Positions 52,011-59,649 of a stretch of 64,000 nucleotides of DNA are shown in pieces. Location of the stretch: NCBI RefSeq assembly GCF_001746295.1, contig NZ_MJAH01000011.1:270563-334562 (forward strand), written 5' to 3'. The stretch comes from Streptomyces sp. LUP47B (GTDB taxonomy: Bacteria > Actinomycetota > Actinomycetes > Streptomycetales > Streptomycetaceae). A program made the position numbers and the translations under genes. Each line of letters opens with the position of its first letter. The stretch's first letter is position 1. The notes beneath the pieces are model-generated. The model was not told the origin of the DNA. It made no database searches and saw only the letters and a list, made by a program, of their open reading frames with translations.

Positions 52011-52499
52011 TCAATTCTTCGGTGTCGGCTGATAACCCCCCGGAACCATCCGCGTGGCAATGGCGATCCGGTTGTAGGCGTTGATGACGGTCGCCGCCCA
52101 GATCAGCGCCGCGATCTGCGTCTCGTCGAAGACGTCCGCGGCCTCGGCGTAGACAGCGTCCGGCACCTGCCCGTCATGCACCAGGGTCACGGCCTCGGTC
52201 AACGCCAGTGCGGCGCGCTCGCGGGCGGTGAAGAAGGGGGTCTCCCGCCAGGCGTTCAGGGCGTAGACGCGCTGCTCGGTCTCGCCCGCCGCACGGGCGT
52301 CCTTGGTGTGCATGTCGAGGCAGAACGCACAGCCGTTGATCTGCGAGGCGCGGATCCGGATCAGTTCCAGGAGTTCCGGTTCGACCTTGGCGTCCTGGGC
52401 CGCGGAAACGGCGGCGGCGTGCAGGGAGCCCATCGCCGACGAAACGTCGGGGGTGCTTTTCTTCAGGGCCACACGGGATATGGATGCGCTGTTGTTCAT
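52011..52499 (-). CDS. AhpD/carboxymuconolactone decarboxylase-like protein 1
   Basis: 162 residues. The CMD fold has a redox motif CAFCLDMH (CxxC-x3-H) around residue 57, as in AhpD-type peroxidase adaptors. RASQINGCAFC and TVINAYNRIAIATRMVPGGY are typical. The start ATG at 52499 lies 6 nt after TAGAGT on the minus strand, so it is probably leaderless. It is convergent with the aromatic operon and upstream-divergent of nothing obvious; two more copies of the family lie 1.5 kb away. Confidence 0.88.
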   Translation of the reverse strand: MNNSASISRVALKKSTPDVSSAMGSLHAAAVSAAQDAKVEPELLELIRIRASQINGCAFCLDMHTKDARAAGETEQRVYALNAWRETPFFTARERAALALTEAVTLVHDGQVPDAVYAEAADVFDETQIAALIWAATVINAYNRIAIATRMVPGGYQPTPKN

Positions 52500-52558
52500 G
52501 GGGCGACTCTATCCAGGCGGCCGTATTCGGGAATGGGGAACAGCCGAAATGGGCGGCG

Positions 52559-53947
52559 TTATTCGGGCAGCACCGCGCACAGCGCCTCCAGCGCTGTCGA
52601 CCAGGCGTGGTCCGGCGGCGTCCCGTAGCCCACGACGAGCGCGTCGCGCCGCTCGACGCCGGCCTCGGGGTGCTGGTAGCGGTGCAGCCCGTGGACCGCG
52701 AGCCCCTGCCAGGCCGCCGCCCGCAGCGCCGGCTGCTCGGTGCCCGGCGGGAGCCGCAGCACCACGTGCAGACCGGCCGCGATTCCCGTGGCGTGGACCC
52801 TCGGGGCCCGTCGCGCGAGCTCGGCGACCAGGGCGTCGCGGCGGCGCCGGTACCGCAGTCGGGCGGCGCGCACATGACGGTCGTAGGCGCCGGAGACGAG
52901 GAACTCGGCGAGGGTCAGCTGGTCGAGTGAGCCGCAGGAGTCGATGCCGCCCTTGGCGGCCAGCACCTCCTCCATGAGGCCGGGCGGCAGCACCAGCCAG
53001 CCCAGCCGGAGGCCGGGGGCGAGGGACTTGCTGGCCGTGCCCGCGTGGACGACGTGGTCGGGGTCCAGGCCCTGGAGGGCGCCGACGGGCTGGCGGTCGT
53101 AGCGGAACTCGCCGTCGTAGTCGTCCTCGACGACCAGGCCGCCGGTGCGGCGCGCCCACTCGACGACGGCCGCCCGCCGGTCGCGGTGCAGGGTGCCGCC
53201 CATCGGGAACTGGTGGGCGGGGGTGAGCAGCACCGCGCCCTGGTCGGTCAACTCCCCCGGGTTCGTGCCGCGTTCGTCGAACGGCAGAGGCACGGTCCGC
53301 AGACCGGCGGCCGCGAGCAGGTCCCAGTGCACGTCGAGGCCGTACGACTCCACGGCGACCGTGCGGGCGCCCCGGGCCCGCAGCACCGCGCCGAGGAGGC
53401 GCAGGCCGTGCGAGAACCCGGCGCACACCAGGATGTGTTCGGGGTCGGCGCGCACCCCGCGGGCGCGGGAGAGGTAGCCGGCGAGGGCGGTGCGCAGTTC
53501 GACGCGGCCGCGCGGGTCGCCGTAGTCGAGGGCCTGGTAGGGGGCGGTGGCGAGGGCGCGGCGGGCGGCCTTGAGCCACTGCGCGCGCGGGAAGGAGGCG
53601 AGGTCGGGGGTGCCGGGGACGAGGTTGTGGGTGGGACGCCCGGGTTGGCGGGGCCGGGGTGGGGCGCCGGTCGGCGGGACGACCGTGCGTTCCGAGACGC
53701 GGGTGCCCGAGCCCTGGCGGGCGGTGAGCCAGCCCTCGGCGACCAGGTCCGCGTAGGCGTCGGCGACGGTGTTGCGGGCGACGCCCAGGTCGGCGGCGAG
53801 GGCGCGGGACGAGGGCAGCCGGGTGCCGGGGGCGAGGCGGCCGGTGCGGACGGCCTCACGCAGGGCGTCGGTGAGGCCCCGCCGGACACCCCCTCCGGTG
53901 GGTTCCAGGTGCAGGTCGACGCCGAAAGTGGCCCAGGGTTTCGCCAT
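52559..53947 (-). CDS. MocR/PdxR-type GntR family regulator with aminotransferase domain
   Basis: 462 residues. The N-terminal winged helix (LTDALREAVRTGRLAPGTRLPSSRALAADLGVARNTVADAYADLVAEGWL) is joined to a fold-type I aminotransferase-like domain with the PLP lysine in AGTASKSLAPGLRLGW. Such proteins sense PLP or an amine and activate neighbouring genes. It is divergently transcribed from the AhpD-like pair; the 46-nt intergenic region holds -10 boxes for both directions (TATGGT at 53956-53961 minus, TAGGGT at 53982-53987 plus), each followed closely by the start codon. Confidence 0.9.
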   Translation of the reverse strand: MAKPWATFGVDLHLEPTGGGVRRGLTDALREAVRTGRLAPGTRLPSSRALAADLGVARNTVADAYADLVAEGWLTARQGSGTRVSERTVVPPTGAPPRPRQPGRPTHNLVPGTPDLASFPRAQWLKAARRALATAPYQALDYGDPRGRVELRTALAGYLSRARGVRADPEHILVCAGFSHGLRLLGAVLRARGARTVAVESYGLDVHWDLLAAAGLRTVPLPFDERGTNPGELTDQGAVLLTPAHQFPMGGTLHRDRRAAVVEWARRTGGLVVEDDYDGEFRYDRQPVGALQGLDPDHVVHAGTASKSLAPGLRLGWLVLPPGLMEEVLAAKGGIDSCGSLDQLTLAEFLVSGAYDRHVRAARLRYRRRRDALVAELARRAPRVHATGIAAGLHVVLRLPPGTEQPALRAAAWQGLAVHGLHRYQHPEAGVERRDALVVGYGTPPDHAWSTALEALCAVLPE

Positions 53948-53955
53948 GGAAGTGG

Positions 53956-53987
53956 ACCATACCCCTGGGCTGCCTGGCTCCTAGGGT
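53956..53987. promoter_or_regulatory. overlapping divergent promoters of MocR-type regulator and AhpD-like operon
   Basis: In 46 nt there are TATGGT (minus, 8 nt before the regulator ATG) and TAGGGT (plus, 6 nt before the AhpD-like ATG). Their -35 regions must overlap each other. A MocR operator would be expected here; TGGACCAT at 53953-53960 is a candidate half-site. Confidence 0.5.
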
Positions 53988-53993
53988 CGAGGC

Positions 53994-54491
53994 ATGACCA
54001 CTGAGGAAACCGTCCGGTACGCGCCCGAGCACACTCCCCGTCTGTCCTGGGCCCAGCACGCCCCCGAGGTCTACAAGGCGATGCTCCGCCTCGACACGGC
54101 CGCCCGGCGTGGCCTGGACCCCCGTCTCCTTGAGCTGGTGAAGATCCGCGCCTCGCAGCTCAACCACTGCGCGTTCTGCCTCGACATGCACTCCAAGGAC
54201 GCCCTCGCGGCCGGCGAGAGCGTCGAGCGGATCATCCAGCTCGGCGCGTGGGAGGAGTCGCGGCACTTCTACACGGAGAAGGAGGCCGCGGCCCTCGAAC
54301 TGACCGACGCGGTCACGGTGCTCACCGACGGCTTCGTGCCGGACGAGGTGTACGCCCCGGCGGCCAAGCACTTCGAGGAGGCCGAACTGGCCCAGCTGAT
54401 CGCCGCGATCACGGTGATCAACGCGTGGAACCGGTTCGGCGTGACCTGCCGTATGGTCCCTGGCCACTACGAGGCGGGGAAGCACCAGTGA
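53994..54491 (+). CDS. AhpD/CMD-like protein 2
   Basis: 165 residues with the CMD redox motif CAFCLDMHSKDA and the preceding RASQLNH. It starts with ATG 6 nt after TAGGGT (leaderless). It overlaps the next gene, a paralogue, by 4 nt (GTGA). The operon of two AhpD-like proteins and a PEP-mutase family enzyme next to a MocR regulator suggests thiol-linked detoxification or peroxide defence, but nothing in the sequence defines the substrate. Confidence 0.88.
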   Translation: MTTEETVRYAPEHTPRLSWAQHAPEVYKAMLRLDTAARRGLDPRLLELVKIRASQLNHCAFCLDMHSKDALAAGESVERIIQLGAWEESRHFYTEKEAAALELTDAVTVLTDGFVPDEVYAPAAKHFEEAELAQLIAAITVINAWNRFGVTCRMVPGHYEAGKHQ

Positions 54492-54931
54492 GCCGTACAG
54501 AGGTCCTCGACCGGGAGGTCGGCCAGGCCCTGTCCGCGCTCAGCGCCGCCGCGAAACGGGGGCTCGGCGACCTTGCCCTCGCCGAACTGGTCGTCATCCG
54601 GGCCTCGCAGCTCAACCACTGCGCCTTCTGCCTGGACATGCATCTCGGGATCGCCCGTGAGCACGGGGTGAGCGAGCGCCAGTTGGAACTGCTCGCCGCG
54701 TGGGAGGAGGCCGAGGGCGTCTACGACGAGCGGGAGCGGGCCGCGCTCGCGCTGACGGAGGCGGTGACCGTTCTGACAGAAGGGTTCGTGCCGGACGACG
54801 TGTACGCCACCGCCGCCGAGCACTTCGACGAGGGGCAACTCGCCCATCTCATCGGTCTGGTCGTCGCCATCAACAACTGGAACCGGGTGATGGTCGCTCG
54901 CCGGATCCCGCCGGGGGGTCACCGGCCGTGA
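54488..54931 (+). CDS. AhpD/CMD-like protein 3
   Basis: 147 residues from a GTG that overlaps the preceding stop. It has CAFCLDMHLGIA as redox motif and a C-terminal segment (VVAINNWNRVMVARRIPPGGH) matching the two related proteins nearby. The shorter N-terminus compared with protein 2 is expected for the smaller CMD subgroup. It overlaps the downstream gene by 4 nt, so three proteins are translated together. Pairs of this type may form heterohexamers; inference. Confidence 0.86.
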   Translation: MSRTEVLDREVGQALSALSAAAKRGLGDLALAELVVIRASQLNHCAFCLDMHLGIAREHGVSERQLELLAAWEEAEGVYDERERAALALTEAVTVLTEGFVPDDVYATAAEHFDEGQLAHLIGLVVAINNWNRVMVARRIPPGGHRP

Positions 54932-55650
54932 GGAAGGTGGAGGTCTTTCGCGCCCTGCACAGAGGCCGTCTGCCGGACGATCCGCTGGTGCTGCCCGGTC
55001 CCTGGGACGCCCTCAGCGCCCGGGTGTGCGAGGAGGCCGGGTTCCCGGCGCTCGCCACGCCCAGCGCGGGGATCGCGGCCGCGCTCGGGCACGAGGACGG
55101 GTCCACCCCGGCCGACGAGATGTTCGCCGCGGTGGCGCGTGTCGCCGGGGCCGTGGACATCCCCGTGTCGGCGGACGTCGAGGGCGGGTACGGGCTGGCG
55201 CCGAAAGAGCTGGTGGAGCGGATCCTGGAGGCGGGTGCCGTGGGCTGCAACCTCGAGGACTCCCGCCAGGGTGTCCTCAAGGACCCGCGCGAGCACGCCG
55301 ACTGGCTCGCCGAGGTGCGGTACGCGGCCGGTGACCAGTTGTTCGTCAACGCCCGCGTGGACACGTTCGCGTACGGCGACGGCGATCCCGAACGGGCCAT
55401 CGAGCGAGCCGCGTTGTACGTCGCCGCGGGCGCCGACTGCGTCTATCCGATCGGCGCCCCGGTGGGCGTGCTCCCCTTGCTGCGGTCCGGTGTCCAGGGG
55501 CCGGTCAACGTGCTCGGCCGGCTGGACGGCGAGGGCCCCTCGCCCACCGAACTCGGTGAACTCGGGGCCACTCGCGTCACGTTCGGACCGGGGCTGCAGC
55601 GGAGGATGGCCCGCCAGCTGCGGGAGAGCGCCGACCGCCTCCAGCGATAG
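54928..55650 (+). CDS. isocitrate lyase/PEP mutase family protein
   Basis: 240 residues. TIM-barrel enzyme of the PEP mutase subgroup: LPGPWDALSARVCEEAGFPALATPSAGIAA, ADVEGGYG (metal and substrate Asp-Glu) and NLEDS are visible. The isocitrate-lyase KKCGH motif is absent, so the activity is more like carboxyphosphonoenolpyruvate mutase, 2-methylisocitrate lyase or oxaloacetate hydrolase relatives. It is the last of three genes with 4-nt overlaps downstream of the MocR promoter. No phosphonate genes are near, so a phosphonate pathway is unlikely. Confidence 0.86.
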   Translation: MRKVEVFRALHRGRLPDDPLVLPGPWDALSARVCEEAGFPALATPSAGIAAALGHEDGSTPADEMFAAVARVAGAVDIPVSADVEGGYGLAPKELVERILEAGAVGCNLEDSRQGVLKDPREHADWLAEVRYAAGDQLFVNARVDTFAYGDGDPERAIERAALYVAAGADCVYPIGAPVGVLPLLRSGVQGPVNVLGRLDGEGPSPTELGELGATRVTFGPGLQRRMARQLRESADRLQR

Positions 55651-55656
55651 TGCTGT

Positions 55657-56604
55657 TCAGGACAGCCACGCCTTCCACGTCGACGTGTGGCTGTCCACCC
55701 ACTTCTTCGCCGCCTCCTCGGGTGTCAGCTTCTGGTCGGCGATCATCAGGGAGACCTGGTTCTGGTCCTCGGTCGTCCACTTGAACTTCTTCAGGAAGGC
55801 CGCCGCCTTGCCGCCGGACCTGGCGAAGTCCGTGTTGAGGTACTTCTGGAGCGGGGTGTGCGGATAGGCGCAGGTGATCTTCGCCGGGTCCGCGTCGCAG
55901 CCCTCCTTGTAGGCGGGCAGCTTCACCTCGGTCATGGGCACCTTCTCGAACAGCCACTGGGGGGCGTACCAGTAGGTCAGGAAGGGCTTCTTCTCCTTGG
56001 CGAACTGTTTCATCTGGGTGATCTGCGCGGCCTCCGAACCGGCGAACACCACCTGGTAGTCCAGGTCCAGGTTCTTCACCAGCGCCTTGTCGTTGGTGAC
56101 ATAGGACGGGGAGCCGTCCATCAGCTGGCCCTTGCCGCCGCTCTCCGCGGTGCGCAGCTGCGAGGCGTACTTGTTGAGGTTCTTCCAGTTGGTGACGTCC
56201 GGGTGCTGCTTGGCGAAGTACGTCGGGACGTACCAGCCGATGTGCCCGGTCACGCCGAGTCCGCCGCCCGGCGTGATCGTCTTCTTGTCCTTGACGTACC
56301 GCTGTTCCTGCTCGGGGTGGCCCCAGTCCTCCAGGATGGCGTCGACCCGGCCCTGGCTGAGCGCGTCCCAGGCGGGCACCTCGTCGACCTGGACGGTGTC
56401 GACGCGGTAGCCGAGCTTGTGCTCGAGGAGGTACTGGGCGACGGCCACGTTGGCCTGGGCGCCGACCCAGGACTGCACGGACAGGGTCAGGCTCTTGGCG
56501 CCCTGGGCGTTGGCGAAGGGCGAGGCCTGCTTGGTCATGTCGGCGGCGCCGCAGCCGGTGAGGAGCAGCAGGGCGCCGACGCCCGCGATCGCACGTACTC
56601 GCAT
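55657..56604 (-). CDS. glycine betaine ABC transporter binding lipoprotein (OpuAC-like)
   Basis: 315 residues. Signal peptide with lipobox LLTGC, Cys18 to be lipidated. The mature domain (LTLSVQSWVGAQANVAVAQYLLEHKLGY, GHIGWYVPTYF, FLTYWYAPQWLF with aromatic cage residues) is the OpuAC/ProX type that holds quaternary amines with Trp/Tyr side chains. It is the last gene of the betaine operon, 1 nt after the permease gene. It should be exported and anchored outside the membrane. Confidence 0.92.
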   Translation of the reverse strand: MRVRAIAGVGALLLLTGCGAADMTKQASPFANAQGAKSLTLSVQSWVGAQANVAVAQYLLEHKLGYRVDTVQVDEVPAWDALSQGRVDAILEDWGHPEQEQRYVKDKKTITPGGGLGVTGHIGWYVPTYFAKQHPDVTNWKNLNKYASQLRTAESGGKGQLMDGSPSYVTNDKALVKNLDLDYQVVFAGSEAAQITQMKQFAKEKKPFLTYWYAPQWLFEKVPMTEVKLPAYKEGCDADPAKITCAYPHTPLQKYLNTDFARSGGKAAAFLKKFKWTTEDQNQVSLMIADQKLTPEEAAKKWVDSHTSTWKAWLS

Positions 56605-56605
56605 G

Positions 56606-58543
56606 TCAGGCTCCCTTCCCCGTGCGGCGTTCGGTCGGCTGGGTGACCCGGTCGAGCATCAGGCCGAGGCAGACGATGGCGGCGCCCGCGACCAGGCCGG
56701 TCGCCAGGTCGCCCTGGGCCAGGCCGAAGACGGTGTCGTAGCCGAGCGCTCCTCCGCCGACCAGACCGCCGATGACGACGACGGCGAGGACGAGCACCAC
56801 GCCCTGGTTGACGGCGAGCAGCAACGCGGGTCGGGCCAGCGGGAGTTGCACCTGCCGCAGCTGCTGCCAGCTGGTCGCGCCGAGCGACCTCGAGGACTCC
56901 ATCGCGGCCGGGTCGACCTGGCGCAGGCCCTGTGTGGTGATGCGGACGACGGCGGGCAGCGCGTAGACGACGGCCGCCGCCGCGGCGGGCGCGCGGCCCA
57001 CGCCGAAGAGCGCGACGACCGGGATCAGGTACACGAACTGCGGCATGGTCTGGAAGACGTCCAGGACGGGCCGCAGCAGCCGCTCGACGCGGTCGCTGCG
57101 GGCCGCCGCGACGGCGGTCGCGAAGCCCAGGACAAGGGTGACGGCGACGGCCGCGAGGACCTGCGACAAGGTGTCCAGCGCGGGTGTCCACACACCGAGG
57201 ACGCCGATCGCGGCCATGGCGAGGACGGCGGTGAGCGCGGTGCGCCAGGTGCCGATCAGCCAGGCCAGGGTGGCGACGATGAGCAGCACGGACCACCAGG
57301 GCAGCCCCTGGAGCCCGTCGCGGACCGGGTCGAGGACCCAGGTGGTGAAGTGGCCGGCCCAGTCGGCGGTGCCGCCGACGACGGGGACACCGGAGTAGAG
57401 GTGGTCCGTCATCCAGTCGACGGCCCGGTTGACCGGCTCGGCGATGTTCAGGGTCCAGGCGTCCGGCCAGTCGAGACGGCCCAGCAGACGCCCGGCCACC
57501 GCCACGACGACGGCCCCGGCGAGGGCGTACGCCCATCCCGCGCGCCCTCGTGGCTCGGTGCCGTCGCCCGCCGCGCCCGTCACCCGGTCGAGGACGACGG
57601 CGAGCAGCACGATGGGGATGCCGGCCGCGAGCGCCGCGCCGACGTCGACCGAGGCCAGCGCCTGGTAGACGCGGTCACCGAGGCCGGCGGCGCCGATCAC
57701 AGACGCGATGACGGCCATCGACAGCGCCATCATGATCGTCTGGTTGAGGCCGAGGAGGAGTTCCTTGCGGGCCAGCGGGACACGGGCGGTCAGCAGCCGC
57801 TGGCGGGCGGTGGTGCCGAGCGACTCGACCGCCTCCAGGACCTCCTTGTCCGCGCCCTGCAGACCGAGCGCGGTGAGGCGGGCCATGGGCGGGGCGGCGT
57901 AGACGACGGTCGCGAGGACGGCGGCGGGCACGCCCATGCCGAAGACCAGGACCACCGGGAGGAGGTAGGCGTAGGCGGGCATGACCTGCATGGTGTCCAG
58001 GACCGGGCGAAGGATCTTGTCCATCCGGCGGGACAGCCCGGCGGCGAGACCCAGCAGGACACCGACGACGACCGAGGCGAGGACGGCGACGACCATCAGG
58101 GCGAGGGTCTGCATGGTGGGGACCCACATGCCGAGCAGACCGCAGGCGAGGAACGCCGCCGTCGTGCCCACGGCGAGCCTGACGCCCGCGACCCGCCACG
58201 CCACGAGGGCGCCGAGCGCTGTGACGCCGGCCCAGCCCGCGCCGAGCAGGACGAGATACACGGCGCGTACGGAGATCACGACGGCGTTGCTGACGTAGCC
58301 GAAGAAGTAGAGGAACAGCGGGTGGCTGTCGCGGTTGTCGATGATCCAGTCGCTCGCCCTGGACAGCGGGCTCGTGAGGTCGACGGTGAGGGCGCTCGGC
58401 CAGCTGCCGCTGGCCCAGCGGGCGTTGGCGAGCGGCACGAGGACCGCGGCGGCGAGGGCGATGAGAAGGAGCTTGTGGACCGCCCGGTGCCTGAGCAGAC
58501 CGCTGGGCAGGGCGCGGGGCGTGGACGCGGTGACGGTTGCCAT
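56606..58543 (-). CDS. double-length glycine betaine ABC permease
   Basis: 645 residues, roughly twice the usual OpuAB/ProW length. Two complete permease modules appear in series: the first about residues 1-330 (GLAAGLSRRMDKILRPVLDTMQVMPAYAYLLPVV) and the second about 350-640 (AAARSDRVERLLRPVLDVFQTMPQFVYLIPVV). Each has its own EAA loop (ALGLQGADKEVLEAVESLG and TQGLRQVDPAAMESSRSLG). A single chain can thus replace a permease homodimer. The ATG at 58543 coincides with the ATPase stop, indicating translational coupling. Confidence 0.9.
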   Translation of the reverse strand: MATVTASTPRALPSGLLRHRAVHKLLLIALAAAVLVPLANARWASGSWPSALTVDLTSPLSRASDWIIDNRDSHPLFLYFFGYVSNAVVISVRAVYLVLLGAGWAGVTALGALVAWRVAGVRLAVGTTAAFLACGLLGMWVPTMQTLALMVVAVLASVVVGVLLGLAAGLSRRMDKILRPVLDTMQVMPAYAYLLPVVLVFGMGVPAAVLATVVYAAPPMARLTALGLQGADKEVLEAVESLGTTARQRLLTARVPLARKELLLGLNQTIMMALSMAVIASVIGAAGLGDRVYQALASVDVGAALAAGIPIVLLAVVLDRVTGAAGDGTEPRGRAGWAYALAGAVVVAVAGRLLGRLDWPDAWTLNIAEPVNRAVDWMTDHLYSGVPVVGGTADWAGHFTTWVLDPVRDGLQGLPWWSVLLIVATLAWLIGTWRTALTAVLAMAAIGVLGVWTPALDTLSQVLAAVAVTLVLGFATAVAAARSDRVERLLRPVLDVFQTMPQFVYLIPVVALFGVGRAPAAAAAVVYALPAVVRITTQGLRQVDPAAMESSRSLGATSWQQLRQVQLPLARPALLLAVNQGVVLVLAVVVIGGLVGGGALGYDTVFGLAQGDLATGLVAGAAIVCLGLMLDRVTQPTERRTGKGA

Positions 58544-59649
58544 CAGACGGCCTCCTTGCGAAGCTCCGTTCCGGCAACTCCCCTGCCGAGCTCGGTTCCC
58601 GCGACGACGCCGAGCAGTCGCTCGTGGTCGACGACGCCGAGGCACCGCCCGTTCTCCACGACGCAGGCCGGCCTGCCGCTGCCGGCGACGACCTTGATGG
58701 CGTCGGCGACGACGGAGTCCGGGGCCAGTGCGCCCGGGTGGGTCGGGCCCGCGCAGTCGCCCGGCTTCATGGCCCTGCGGACCGTCATCACCTGTTCGCG
58801 CGGCACGTCCCGGACGAACTCGCGGACATAGCCGTCGGCCGGGGAGCCGACGATCTCCTCCGGGGTGCCCAGCTGGACGACCTTGCCGTCACGCATCAGG
58901 GCAATACGGTCACCGAGCTTGAGGGCCTCGCTCAGGTCGTGGGTGATGAAGACCATCGTGCGGCCCTCCTCACGGTGCAGGCGGACGACCTCTTCCTGCA
59001 TGTCCCGCCGGATCAGCGGGTCGAGCGCGCTGAACGGCTCGTCGAAGAGGAGGACCTGCGGGTCCACCGCCAACGCCCGTGCGAGGCCGACGCGTTGCTG
59101 CTGACCGCCGGACAGCTGGGCGGGCCTGCGCTGTTCCATGCCGTCCAGGCCGACCTTGGCGACGACCTCGGCGGCCCGCGCCCGGCGCTCGGCCTTGCCC
59201 ATGCCCTGGATCTCCAGGCCGTACGCCACGTTGTCGAGGACCGTGCGGTGCGGCAGGAGGCCGAAGTGCTGGAAGACCATCGCGGCGCGGTGGCGGCGCA
59301 GTTCGCGCAGCCGGGACTTGTCCATCGCGCGGACGTCCTCGCCGTCGATGCAGATCGTGCCCGCGGTCGGCTCGATGAGCCGGGTCAGACAGCGCACCAG
59401 CGTGGACTTGCCGGAGCCGGACAGGCCCATGACGACGAAGACCTCGCCCTTGCGGACGTCGAAGCTCACGTTGCGCACGGCCGCCGTGCAGCCCGTCTGC
59501 GCGCGCAGCTCGGCGGGGTCGAGGGCGGACAGCTCGGCGTCCTCGGGGACGCGGTCCGCCTTGGGGCCGAAGACCTTCCACAGGCCGTCGACGGAGAACA
59601 CGGACTGATCCGTCGTCGGCGGATTCTCCATGGTCGCGGTCGTACTCAT
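58543..59649 (-). CDS. glycine betaine ABC transporter ATPase with C-terminal CBS-like part
   Basis: 368 residues. Walker A GLSGSGKST, signature LSGGQQQR, Walker B LLFDEPFSALD, and switch His in FITHDL. The about 100-residue N-terminal extension and C-terminal DSVVADAIKVVAGSGRPACVVENGR region (single CBS-like repeat) are typical of OpuAA/ProV, where CBS modules sense ionic strength. It overlaps the choline-dehydrogenase stop by 1 nt (TGATG) and continues into the permease. The start is ATG at 59649, not the GTG three bases before. Confidence 0.93.
   Translation of the reverse strand: MSTTATMENPPTTDQSVFSVDGLWKVFGPKADRVPEDAELSALDPAELRAQTGCTAAVRNVSFDVRKGEVFVVMGLSGSGKSTLVRCLTRLIEPTAGTICIDGEDVRAMDKSRLRELRRHRAAMVFQHFGLLPHRTVLDNVAYGLEIQGMGKAERRARAAEVVAKVGLDGMEQRRPAQLSGGQQQRVGLARALAVDPQVLLFDEPFSALDPLIRRDMQEEVVRLHREEGRTMVFITHDLSEALKLGDRIALMRDGKVVQLGTPEEIVGSPADGYVREFVRDVPREQVMTVRRAMKPGDCAGPTHPGALAPDSVVADAIKVVAGSGRPACVVENGRCLGVVDHERLLGVVAGTELGRGVAGTELRKEAV

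Noticed and set aside
54928..55650. Phosphonate biosynthesis (true PEP mutase)
   Set aside because: No phosphonopyruvate decarboxylase or other phosphonate gene is near; the family has many non-phosphonate members.
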